64,000 nucleotides of DNA from CAVPDE01 sp963707125. Its GTDB lineage: Bacteria > Desulfobacterota > DSM-4660 > Desulfatiglandales > HGW-15. The stretch covers positions 434,001 through 498,000 of the forward strand of contig CAVPOU010000004.1 of assembly GCA_963707125.1 (NCBI GenBank), given 5' to 3'. The position numbers were made by a program, and so were the translations under genes. The notes beneath the pieces were generated by a model that made no database searches, had not been told where the DNA came from, and saw only the letters and a program-made list of their open reading frames with translations. The stretch's first letter is position 1. Each line of letters starts with the position of its first letter. Positions 52,188 to 60,119 of this stretch are shown here, one piece after another.

Positions 52188-52726
52188 TGGGTTGAGGCGT
52201 AGCTAGTTCACGACTTGATGGACATGTAAACACAATAATACTCACGGTTGCCGTAAAGACAAGTGCGTAGTGGCAAAATCCCTAAAATTCCGTTCTCCGT
52301 CGTCCGTCCTCCGCTCTTCTCTCTTCCGGTTTGGCCCGCATCCAGCATCAAGGATCCAGGATCAGCCGCTGCGGCACGGAGAAATTCACGATATTATGGG
52401 TGTCACCCAAAAGAGGTCGCGGGGTTTTCTCTGCGTCACTGTGCTCTCTGTGAGAGATGAGTTTTCTTGCTTCTGCCTGCCCATTTGAGTATCACGTCTT
52501 CGCAGTTTTTGGCCCGTAAACCCCTCGGAGATCGAGGAGGCGTGAGACGCGAAGGCCCCGTATGAAACTTCCCTGCAAGGGATATGGGGATTTGTCGTTC
52601 CCAGGCTTTGAATTGGCGGGGATCAAAACAAAGTGAATAACCTAAGGGCATCCCCCGGAACGTCTTCGTTAGGCCTCGAGCCACAGCGGCGAGGAAAGAA
52701 GGACGGCAGTTGCACAGTGAGGAGAT
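52188..52726. other. Intergenic with family E repeat
   Basis: About 540 bases; it holds the second family E copy in two parts (52321-52412 and 52606-52656) separated by about 190 unrelated bases. No gene supported. Confidence 0.5.
52321..52656. repeat. Flanking repeat, family E, copy 2 (interrupted)
   Basis: TTCCGGTTTGGCCCGCATCC, GGATCCAGGATCAG, GGCACGGAGAAATTCACGAT, then after an interruption ATTGGCGGGGATCAAAACAA and CTAAGGGCATCCC. Same orientation as copy 1 at 48088. Confidence 0.7.
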
Positions 52727-53143
52727 ATGATTGAAACCAGGTATGCGATTGAACCCATTGGGGTTATACGCTCTGAACTAGCCAGTCGAGAGGCGGCACC
52801 TTGCCAGGGATACGAAGGCGCACCCAACGCATGGCTCGAAGTCAATTCGATGTTTGCACAGGGGCTTGAAGGTGTTGCGGTAGGCGATGACATTATATTG
52901 ATTACATGGTTCCACAAAGCTAATCGCAATATATTGAAGTTGCACCCCCACTGGGGCACGAATAGGCCTCTGACTGGTGTCTTTGCGACACGATCTCCCG
53001 ACAGACCAAATCCAATTGGTCTACACCGGGTTACGGTTCTGGAGATCTCCAGGAACAGATTAAGAGTGGGACCGTTAGAAGCGATTGATGGAATGCCGGT
53101 AGTCGATATCAAGCCAGCGCTTCCACAATCAGTCGATTCATAA
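52727..53143 (+). CDS. tRNA (N6-threonylcarbamoyl-A37)-N6-methyltransferase-like protein (TrmO/TsaA family)
   Basis: A 138-residue member of the TsaA/VirR family, which methylates t6A37 in some threonine tRNAs using S-adenosylmethionine. Family motifs: IEPIGVIRSELASREAAP, ILITWFHKANRN, GVFATRSPDRPNPIGLH (the RSPDRPNPIG signature) and IDGMPVVDIKPALP. Only the catalytic beta-barrel is present; the longer E. coli form has an extra C-terminal domain. Shine-Dalgarno GAGGAG is very close to the ATG. Single-gene unit. Confidence 0.9.
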   Translation: MIETRYAIEPIGVIRSELASREAAPCQGYEGAPNAWLEVNSMFAQGLEGVAVGDDIILITWFHKANRNILKLHPHWGTNRPLTGVFATRSPDRPNPIGLHRVTVLEISRNRLRVGPLEAIDGMPVVDIKPALPQSVDS

Positions 53144-53487
53144 AGAAACAGCCTCACATTTCATTCAAGCGTACGCCGCAAAGCGACACCGCTGAATCTA
53201 AACGCTTGACGATTTCTTCTGCTAATCGCGCGCCTTCAGGACTGGCCCAAATTTCAGGTAACGAACCTCAATTATAAAACAGAGAGAAGAATGCCCACTG
53301 CCGGGTGGGTGCCTTGGCTGGGTTTGCTCTAGGGTGCCTGCGTCGTTTCAGTCGCGCGCGGACCTGCCTACATTTACAACCGGCGCCTCCTGGTCAGGGC
53401 GGAGTCATTGAGCGGTGAAATCCGTCTTTTCGGATCTCGCATTTTGGGCTTTGACATTTGTCATCGTTCGGTTGATGATCAAAGACC
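53144..53487. other. Intergenic, mostly repeat relics
   Basis: About 340 bases; TAATCGCGCGCCTTC near 53221 is a faint family D relic. No gene supported. Confidence 0.4.
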
Positions 53488-55170
53488 ATGAAGATCCTGC
53501 TCATCTATCCTTATTTCATTGAAGAGCGAAGGCATGACGAGGACATCAGGGCGGTGCCCATGGGCCTTTACTCTGTGGCAGCCGTTCTGAAGGAGAACCA
53601 TTATGATGTCGAGGTTGTGGACTGGCATGAGATCAACAGAACTCCTGAAAAGGTCAAGGAAGCGCTTGCTGCGAAGAAACCGGATGTGATCGGGTTTTCC
53701 GTCCTTCATGGAAACCGCTGGGGCGCCATAGACATTGCTTGCGCGGCGAAACAACTCAACCCCAAGACCCAGGTTGTCTTCGGAGGGATTGGCGCGACTT
53801 TTCTCTGGGAACACTTGCTCAGGAACTTCCCTGAAGTGGATTATGTGGTCCTTGGTGAAGGGGAATGGACCTTTCTGAACCTTGTTAGGCATTTTGAAAA
53901 GAAGCAAGATCAAGGGATCGCGCAGATTCGAGGAATCGCGTATAGGGAAAACGGAAAAATTTTGAAAACCGGAGAACCCGATCCTGTAAAAGACCTCGAC
54001 AGCCTGCCGATTCCTGCAAAACACTTTAGCTACGCGCATGTTTCATCCTCGCGGGGGTGTGCTTGGAATTGCTCTTTCTGCGGTTCCCCTGAATTCTGGG
54101 GCAGGAAGATCCGATGGCGCTCGCCGGAGAAGTTCGTAGAAGAACTGGAGTCTCTTTTCGGAAAGGGAGTGACTTTTTTCTACTTCTCTGACGACACCTT
54201 CACCATTAATGCAAAGCGGGTCATCGAAATCTGCAAAGGGATCATTGAGAAGAATCTCAAGATAGCCTGGTATGCGATCTCGCGAGTGGATCATGTGGAC
54301 GAGGAGATGCTTTACTGGATGAGAAGGGCGGGATGCATCCAGATCAGCTACGGTGTGGAAAGCGGGTCCGCGAAAATCAGGAAGGCGTTAGGCAAGCCGG
54401 TCAAGACCGAACAGGTTAGGCGGGCCTTCGCACTGACGGCACGATACGGGATTCTTTCCAGAGCCTATTTTATCTATGGCGCTCCAGGGGAAACGTGGAA
54501 AACCGTTCAGGAGACCATGGACCTCATGGAAGATGTCAAGCCCCTGAGCGCTATCTTCTACATCCTCGATGTTTTCCCTGGAACCGAACTTTACTCGGAG
54601 CTGAAAAAAAGGCTTGGCATCACAGAGGATGTCTGGCTCAAGAGAATCGAAGGCATCATGTACTTTGAGACCGATTCGAGAATGAATGATGCGCTCATTC
54701 TCGCTTTTGGGAAGAAGCTTCGCACGGCCTTCTACGAGAGAGTTCATTCCTACACAGACTCGATCGAGCTTGTGGATCGAAAGGATCTATATCCGTGGCA
54801 CGCGGATTTCTGCTCAAGGCTTGGTATGACCTTCAGCCATGGTGATTATTCGAGAATTGAAGAAGTGAAAGAGAAATTTGGAACAGCGGAAAAGCTCTTC
54901 CTGAAATCCCTGGGCTACTACCCGGATCATCGGGCGTACCTGGGCCTGGGCATGCTCAAGCAGAAAAAGGGGGAATTCAAAGAGTCTGTGGAGATCCTCA
55001 AAGAGGGACTCTCCCATTGGCCGGAAAGCGAAGATCTGAACCTGTGCCTTGGGGTCAGCACCATGAACCTGCGAAATTTCAGAACTGCTCTGGATCACTT
55101 TTCCAAGTTCCCGGGATCAAAGACATCACAAAAGCCCATCAATGAGTGCCGAAGGGCGTTGAAGGGATGA
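53488..55170 (+). CDS. B12-binding-domain radical SAM protein with C-terminal TPR-like repeats
   Basis: A 560-residue enzyme. Residues 1-140: cobalamin-binding-type Rossmann domain (PMGLYSVAAVLKENHYDVEV, VIGFSVLHGN, VVFGGIGATF, VVLGEGEWTFLNL); the D-x-H-x-x-G lower-ligand motif is absent, as usual for this class. Residues 185-400: radical SAM core with the 4Fe-4S motif GCAWNCSFCG, then FYFSDDTFTIN, GVESGSAKIRKALGK. Residues 455-555: two to three TPR-like helix pairs. The class includes methyltransferases and methylthiotransferase-like enzymes; the substrate is unknown. It has no recognised partner gene, so the target may be a metabolite or a protein recruited by the TPR part. Confidence 0.92.
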   Translation: MKILLIYPYFIEERRHDEDIRAVPMGLYSVAAVLKENHYDVEVVDWHEINRTPEKVKEALAAKKPDVIGFSVLHGNRWGAIDIACAAKQLNPKTQVVFGGIGATFLWEHLLRNFPEVDYVVLGEGEWTFLNLVRHFEKKQDQGIAQIRGIAYRENGKILKTGEPDPVKDLDSLPIPAKHFSYAHVSSSRGCAWNCSFCGSPEFWGRKIRWRSPEKFVEELESLFGKGVTFFYFSDDTFTINAKRVIEICKGIIEKNLKIAWYAISRVDHVDEEMLYWMRRAGCIQISYGVESGSAKIRKALGKPVKTEQVRRAFALTARYGILSRAYFIYGAPGETWKTVQETMDLMEDVKPLSAIFYILDVFPGTELYSELKKRLGITEDVWLKRIEGIMYFETDSRMNDALILAFGKKLRTAFYERVHSYTDSIELVDRKDLYPWHADFCSRLGMTFSHGDYSRIEEVKEKFGTAEKLFLKSLGYYPDHRAYLGLGMLKQKKGEFKESVEILKEGLSHWPESEDLNLCLGVSTMNLRNFRTALDHFSKFPGSKTSQKPINECRRALKG

Positions 55171-55260
55171 CAGGTCCTGACCCGGAGGGATCAACGTTGA
55201 GGATCCTCTATAAAGTCTCGTTGACCCCGGTCGTCCTTCGATACCTCAGGACGAACGGTT

Positions 55261-55298
55261 ATTCCGATCATGGTGAGGTATCGAACCATGATCGGAAT
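55261..55298. terminator. Perfect 14-bp stem-loop between convergent genes
   Basis: Arms ATTCCGATCATGGT and ACCATGATCGGAAT around the loop GAGGTATCGA. No U-tract, so it may act only as a weak or factor-dependent terminator or RNA-stability hairpin. A similar GGTTCGATACCT-containing hairpin is at 62697. Confidence 0.55.
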
Positions 55299-55322
55299 GA
55301 TGTCTCCTGACTTCTCAGAAGA

Positions 55323-56486
55323 TCATGTACGTTCACTATAAAACAACTTAAAGAAAAACATGCCAATAAAAAGGCTGAGCCCGGCAGTGAGAAAGAGCGC
55401 CGGGAAACCGGCCCGCTCTCCGATATATCCGAGAAGAATGGATCCGAAAAAGGCGCCTCCGTCCATGGAACCCGTGAAGGCGCCTGTAACCTTTCCACGA
55501 ATGGCGATGGGTTCGTCCCGCACGGCGACGGCGGTGAGGCATGGAAAAAGAAATCCATGGCCGAGACCGGATAGGAGGCCGGAGATGACCAGGATCGTTT
55601 CCCCGCCTAAAAAACAAAGGAGAAGAAGGCCTGCCCCTGTGAGAAGCATGGCATAGGGGATAATCCGCAGCTCCCCAAGTCGGTCGGCCAGCCTGCCGCC
55701 CACGAACCGGGTAAGGACAGCCATCCCCGAGTAACTCAAGTAATAAATAGAGATAAAGGCGAGATTTTTTTCCTTGGCAAAAGGGGAGACAAAGCCTCCA
55801 GAAGCGGCAAGGGCATATCCAAAAAGGAATGCAAGCAAGGCGACCTTGAGGGTTCTCGTTTGCAGGAGCACTGAGAAGAAGGAAGAGGAACTCAACGAGG
55901 AATGTTCAAAATGGGATTCCGGAATTCGAAGGTGGAGTAAGAATCCCATGGCTCCCATCCCGGAGGCAGCAAGAAAAAAGGGGACAAACCCCGCCTGCTG
56001 GATGAGGATTTCGGCAATGGCTGGTCCGACGGCCATCCCTGTGAGGCCTGTGACACCGAACATGCCGATTCCTTCGTTGAGCCTGGTTTCAGGGATAATG
56101 TCCGCCATATAGGTGAAGGCAGCTGTGAAGCAAAGGGCGAGACCGATGCCGTGGATAACTCTTACAAAGAGGAGAGCAGGATAGGCGTGGCTCAGGTCTT
56201 GATGAAAGAAAAGGTAGGAAAGGGGAAGAATGGTCATTATTGCGCAACCCAGGGTATAACTCCTTTTTCGGCCGATCCGGTCGACCATGGACGATATCCA
56301 CGGACGAGAGAGGACGGAAGAAAGAGAAAAGACTCCCATCAGAATGCCGATGTCCAGTTTGGAACCCCCGAGGTGTGAAACGAAAAGAGGAAAAAGGAAA
56401 AACGAGCCAAAGCTGGAAGAGGTGAAGAAGTTGGCCAGAGACATGGTCAGAAAGGTTCGGGTATAGAGTAGTTGTGCACCTTGCAT
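55323..56486 (-). CDS. MFS transporter
   Basis: A 387-residue protein with 12 hydrophobic segments, half-symmetry and the MFS loop motif after segment 2 (WISSMVDRIGRKRSYTLG), repeated as GGRLADRLGELRIIPYAML in the second half. A Ser-rich cytoplasmic loop (HFEHSSLSSSSFF) joins the halves. Drug- or metabolite-exporter type by overall pattern (VRVIHGIGLALCFTAAF in TM4), substrate unknown. Converges with the radical SAM gene across a hairpin. No ribosome site of strength near the ATG at 56486. Confidence 0.88.
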   Translation of the reverse strand: MQGAQLLYTRTFLTMSLANFFTSSSFGSFFLFPLFVSHLGGSKLDIGILMGVFSLSSVLSRPWISSMVDRIGRKRSYTLGCAIMTILPLSYLFFHQDLSHAYPALLFVRVIHGIGLALCFTAAFTYMADIIPETRLNEGIGMFGVTGLTGMAVGPAIAEILIQQAGFVPFFLAASGMGAMGFLLHLRIPESHFEHSSLSSSSFFSVLLQTRTLKVALLAFLFGYALAASGGFVSPFAKEKNLAFISIYYLSYSGMAVLTRFVGGRLADRLGELRIIPYAMLLTGAGLLLLCFLGGETILVISGLLSGLGHGFLFPCLTAVAVRDEPIAIRGKVTGAFTGSMDGGAFFGSILLGYIGERAGFPALFLTAGLSLFIGMFFFKLFYSERT

Positions 56487-56894
56487 CTGGAGCGTTTTCC
56501 TTTTCGGCCGGGCTTGAGGGCCTCTTAAAGAGTCAGCATCATTACCTTGGTTCAGCTTGCGAAGTCAAAAGAAACATGAGCGAGAAGCATACAAGGGGAA
56601 CAAATTTCGTGCAAGGTGTGTGTCCTCTGCCCCCTGGAACCTCTAGCGGACCATTACAGGCTCACGGCAACCCTGCTGGAGCGCCGCGGCATTACGGCGC
56701 CGGGTCGGGAACCCGTGGCCTTCAATACGCCTTTTCAACCTTGACAGAACAAAAAGCCTTTCCTATAAAGCTTTTAGAAACGTTCAATCGTAGTTGAATG
56801 GGGCCACCCCACCCGGACAGGGCTGGGACTTTTTCTTGCGTTCCGAGGCGCACTGTAAGAGATGTCTTGACCGATTGTTTTTGGGGGAATCAAC
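56487..56894. other. Intergenic with a GC-rich structured stretch
   Basis: About 410 bases. A GC-rich part (56640-56730) contains nested complementary segments such as GCGCCGCGGCATTACGGCGC and GGGTCGGGAACCC, with TTGACAGAAC downstream. It could be a structured RNA, but no known RNA family was recognised. Not called. Confidence 0.35.
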
Positions 56895-57149
56895 ATGCCT
56901 GAGACATGGGTCAATTACTGGTATTATGGGAAAGACGGTAAATTGATCAAGACGGAAAGGCTGCCAAGAAAAGACATCGTGTTTGTTTATGAAACAGCGG
57001 AAAGACCGACGGCCCAGATATCGCGACACACATTCTTCTGCCCCAGCACAGGGGTGACACAGAAGTTCGATGCCGTGTGCGAAGGGGACCGCACATTAAA
57101 GCGAAGAGAAATCGTGAGGCAACTGCTCGGTCAATGCACGATGCCTTGA
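56895..57149 (+). CDS. Small hypothetical protein
   Basis: An 84-residue protein, WVNYWYYGKDGKLIKTERLP then RKDIVFVYETAERP, with two Cys residues, FFCPSTGVTQKFDAVCEGD, spaced 15 apart. The N-terminal half is aromatic and beta-like, the last third basic. GGGGGAA lies five bases before the ATG. No signal peptide. I do not recognise it; a small metal- or nucleic-acid-binding domain is conceivable but not supported. Confidence 0.6.
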   Translation: MPETWVNYWYYGKDGKLIKTERLPRKDIVFVYETAERPTAQISRHTFFCPSTGVTQKFDAVCEGDRTLKRREIVRQLLGQCTMP

Positions 57150-57273
57150 GGTGCGTCCACAGAAGCAAGAAAAGTACCCTTCCTTTTGCTGATCAAGGCC
57201 GGATCCTGATAATTTTCTCGTCATCCGCACTCATGAAAGACCTTTAAGAATCTTCGGAGAGAATTGATATGAC

Positions 57274-57393
57274 TTGGCTCAGCGGAGCGGAGTGCCGGGG
57301 GTTTTTATTTCCACTTTAGAAACCGTGGGAGAAGCCGCTGAAATTTTTCTAGGGAGCGTCACCCATCTGCTGCCGAAAAAAGAAAAGTCATAA
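57274..57393 (+). CDS. Possible 39-residue ORF
   Basis: TTG-started frame in which codons read GVPGVFISTLETVGEAAEIF then LGSVTHLLPKKEKS. Composition looks coding in the second half, but the start is weak and there is no recognised family. It lies upstream of the sulfur operon. Low support. Confidence 0.25.
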   Translation: MAQRSGVPGVFISTLETVGEAAEIFLGSVTHLLPKKEKS

Positions 57394-57582
57394 CAGGCCA
57401 GGGGCATTTCCTTTTTCACTGGTTTGACTCGCAGTACCCTATAGTGTAGTTTTTATACCATTGAGTGGAGCGATTCTGATGCTTTTCAGGCTTTTGCGGG
57501 TTTTTGCACCGCGTTTTTGAATGGCCGGGCATCAGGAAAGGTTTCTGAGGATATTTATCAGTAAATTGAAGGAGAAGGGATC

Positions 57583-59598
57583 ATGAAAAAAACAATAGGG
57601 ATGGCCTTTGCCGGGGCACTGGCCTTGATCTGTTCCATGGCCTTGGCCGCTGAGCAGGGCAAAATAAAAGATACGGAGTCCGCCACGCACGGCGGCGACG
57701 CAGCCAGGCATCAGATCGTGGACACATACAAGTTTACGGGCTTTGAGGTGGTCCAGATCAACCTGCCGGTGCTCTCCCACTATTCCTACATTCTGGTCTC
57801 CGGCAAGGAGGCCTTGATCGTGGATCCGGACCGGGATGTGCAGTTTTACCTGGACTTTGTCTCCAAGAACCACCTGACGATCAAGGGGGTGTATCTGACT
57901 CACTCCCATGCCGATTTTGTGGCCGGGCATCTGGAGATCGTCAAGGCGGTTGATTGCCCGATCTATCAGAGCGCCGCCAGCGGTGCGGCCTACAAGATCA
58001 ACCCCATGAAGGAGGGATCGACCTTCAGGATCGGTTCCGCCATTGTGAAAGTCCTGGAGACGCCCGGACACACACCGGACGGGACCTGCGGTCTTGTCTT
58101 TAGCGGAGAGGAAGACAAGGTGGGCCAGGTCCTCTTTACGGGCGACACTCTTTTTGTCGGCAGCGTCGGCCGTCCAGATTTGCTGGAGGGCAAGATGACG
58201 GCTGCGTCCCTCGCTTCCATGGGTTTCGACACCTGGAATAACAAACTCTCCAAACTGGATGACTCCATCATGGTGCTGCCGGCCCATGGAGCGGGCAGCC
58301 TCTGCGGGGCGCATTTGAGCGACAGTCCCAAAAGTACGATCGGGGCTGAGCGAACCTCGAATCCTTACCTCATCCTCAAGAGCCGGTCGGAGTTCATCAC
58401 AGCCGTATTGCAGGACCTGCCGGAGGCGCCTCAGTACTTCAAGCACAATGCCGCCATGAACCGGCAGGGACCGGCCCTGGTCAACTGGGCCGCGCCTCTG
58501 CCCGCAGAAGTCAAGGCCGAGCAAGCGTTGATGGACACGTCGAAGGTCTACGTCGTGGACATTCGGGACTCCTCGGTTTATGCGGCCGAACACATTCCCC
58601 GTTCCGTTAATATCGGAATCCGAGGGAGGTTCGAGACCTGGGTGGGGACCATGGTCCCATGGACCATGCATGAGTCGGACAAACTCGTGGTCCTGGGCAG
58701 CAAGGCGGAACTCAAGGAAGCCCTTTACCGGCTCCACCGCATCGGGTACGAAGCCGGCGTACTCACGCCGGAGACCTGGAAGGCTGCCAAGCTGCCGACC
58801 AAGAAGGTTGACTTCATCAAGCCTTCCGAGCTTTACAGTCAGATGAAGGCAGGGACCGGCCCGATTATCGTGGACGTGCGGCTGCCCAACGAATGGATGG
58901 GCCTGAGGATAGGGAAGGTCCTGAACCTTCCCCTGACCCATCTGAGCGAGCTGTCGTCCAAGCTTGATCCGTCTCAGCCTGTCGTGACGGTCTGCAATTC
59001 CGCCTACCGGTCGAGCCTGGCCATTGGGCTTTTGGAAGCCAAGGGATTCCAGAAAGTGACCTCCCTTGCCGGTGGGAGCGAAGCCTGGATCGATGCCGGG
59101 CTTCCCGTCCATGGTGCTGAGACGGCAATCCCTGCTGCCGGAGCCGACCCGGTCAAGCGGGAGATCAGGCTGGCCGATCGGATGTCGGCCGATGAGTTGC
59201 GCCGCCTGGCCAAGGACCTGCCGGGAACCTTTGACCTGGTGGATATCCGGCCCGCGGATCAGTTCAAGGATTATCACATTCCGGGCTCACGGAATGCCGA
59301 TATCGCCGAAGTGCTCAACAACCCGGCCTACCTGACCGGTGCCGGGCCGCTCATTCTCGTTGATCGCGACGGCTCGCTGGCCATGCAGATCGCCGGCATC
59401 CTGTCCCAGAAAACACAGAGGACCATCAAGGCCCTGCACGGCGGCCTGGAAGCATACTGGAAGGACAGCGGCTGGAAGGACGCAGCGAAAGCGGTTGCGG
59501 CGCCTCCTTCACCTGCACTTCCTGCTGCGCCTGCGAAACCGGACAGCCCCAAGGCTGAACCGCCCAAGGCTCCCAAGAAAAAATCCGCGGGGTGTTGA
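57583..59598 (+). CDS. Exported persulfide-dioxygenase-like MBL fused to three rhodanese domains (CstB-like)
   Basis: A 671-residue secreted protein. Residues 1-22 are a signal peptide (AFAGALALICSMALA). Residues 45-290: metallo-beta-lactamase fold of the ETHE1/CstB type, with iron ligands H107 and H109 and D111 in THSHADFVAGH and GHTPDG and GDTLF downstream. Rhodanese-like domains: 305-405 lacks the active Cys; 415-510 has Cys471 in VTVCNSAYRS; 525-620 lacks it (VDRDGSLAMQ). A Pro/Lys-rich linker leads to a terminal SAGC. CstB oxidises persulfide sulfur and transfers sulfane sulfur; here this would happen outside the cytoplasm. AAGGAG precedes the ATG. First gene of a three-gene operon with the two YeeE-type proteins. 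Confidence 0.93.
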   Translation: MKKTIGMAFAGALALICSMALAAEQGKIKDTESATHGGDAARHQIVDTYKFTGFEVVQINLPVLSHYSYILVSGKEALIVDPDRDVQFYLDFVSKNHLTIKGVYLTHSHADFVAGHLEIVKAVDCPIYQSAASGAAYKINPMKEGSTFRIGSAIVKVLETPGHTPDGTCGLVFSGEEDKVGQVLFTGDTLFVGSVGRPDLLEGKMTAASLASMGFDTWNNKLSKLDDSIMVLPAHGAGSLCGAHLSDSPKSTIGAERTSNPYLILKSRSEFITAVLQDLPEAPQYFKHNAAMNRQGPALVNWAAPLPAEVKAEQALMDTSKVYVVDIRDSSVYAAEHIPRSVNIGIRGRFETWVGTMVPWTMHESDKLVVLGSKAELKEALYRLHRIGYEAGVLTPETWKAAKLPTKKVDFIKPSELYSQMKAGTGPIIVDVRLPNEWMGLRIGKVLNLPLTHLSELSSKLDPSQPVVTVCNSAYRSSLAIGLLEAKGFQKVTSLAGGSEAWIDAGLPVHGAETAIPAAGADPVKREIRLADRMSADELRRLAKDLPGTFDLVDIRPADQFKDYHIPGSRNADIAEVLNNPAYLTGAGPLILVDRDGSLAMQIAGILSQKTQRTIKALHGGLEAYWKDSGWKDAAKAVAAPPSPALPAAPAKPDSPKAEPPKAPKKKSAGC

Positions 59599-59600
59599 TC

Positions 59601-60119
59601 ATGAAAGAGTCCATGGGACCCAAACCCTACATGAATCCGTACCTGGCAGGGGTGATTCTCGGCTTGACGCTCCTGGCATCTTATATGGTGCTCGGAGCCG
59701 GGCTCGGGGCATCCGGCGGCATCGCACGAATCGCCGCTTATCTCGAGGGCGGGCTTGCGCCTTCCCACGTCGGCTCCAGCGAGTACTTCGGGGCCTGGGG
59801 AAAGGAACCCCTCCATTACTACCTCGTGTACATGTTTTTCGGCGTTTTCGCCGGAGGGCTGATCTCGGCGTTTCTGAGCCGAAGACTGAAGTTCCAGGTC
59901 GAGCGAGGACTCAAGGCCCCAAGACAATTTCGCCTCGTGCTGGCCTTGGCCGGAGGAGTGCTGGCCGGTTTCGCGAGCCGTTTGGCCCAGGGCTGCACCT
60001 CGGGACAGGCTCTGTCCGGAAGCGCCATGCTCCTCTCAGGCAGCCTGGTCTTCTTGATCTGCGTCTTTGCCGGGGGGTATGCGGCAGCGTGGTTCGTAAG
60101 GAGGCAGTGGCATGATTAG
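59601..60119 (+). CDS. YeeE/YedE family membrane protein, first half of a split sulfur channel
   Basis: A 172-residue protein with about four TM segments. It matches the N-terminal half of the thiosulfate transporter TsuA (YeeE): PYLAGVILGLTLLASYMVLG, then FAGGLISAFLSRRLKFQVER, and the key LAQGCTSGQALSGSAML with the channel Cys. ATG at 59601 follows GGGGTG; the frame is open from TTG at 59592, which would overlap the previous stop. It overlaps the next gene by eight bases. Together with that gene it would rebuild the pseudo-symmetric TsuA channel that moves thiosulfate through a row of Cys residues. Confidence 0.9.
   Translation: MKESMGPKPYMNPYLAGVILGLTLLASYMVLGAGLGASGGIARIAAYLEGGLAPSHVGSSEYFGAWGKEPLHYYLVYMFFGVFAGGLISAFLSRRLKFQVERGLKAPRQFRLVLALAGGVLAGFASRLAQGCTSGQALSGSAMLLSGSLVFLICVFAGGYAAAWFVRRQWHD

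Noticed and set aside
56640..56745. Possible structured RNA (SRP-like or tRNA-Sec) in the GC-rich gap
   Set aside because: Neither the SRP loop sequence nor the tRNA-Sec arms could be matched; only nested complementary segments remain.
57532..59277. 581-codon minus-strand open frame opposite the MBL-rhodanese gene
   Set aside because: Gly/Arg/His-rich shadow of a high-GC gene with no recognisable domain or ribosome site.
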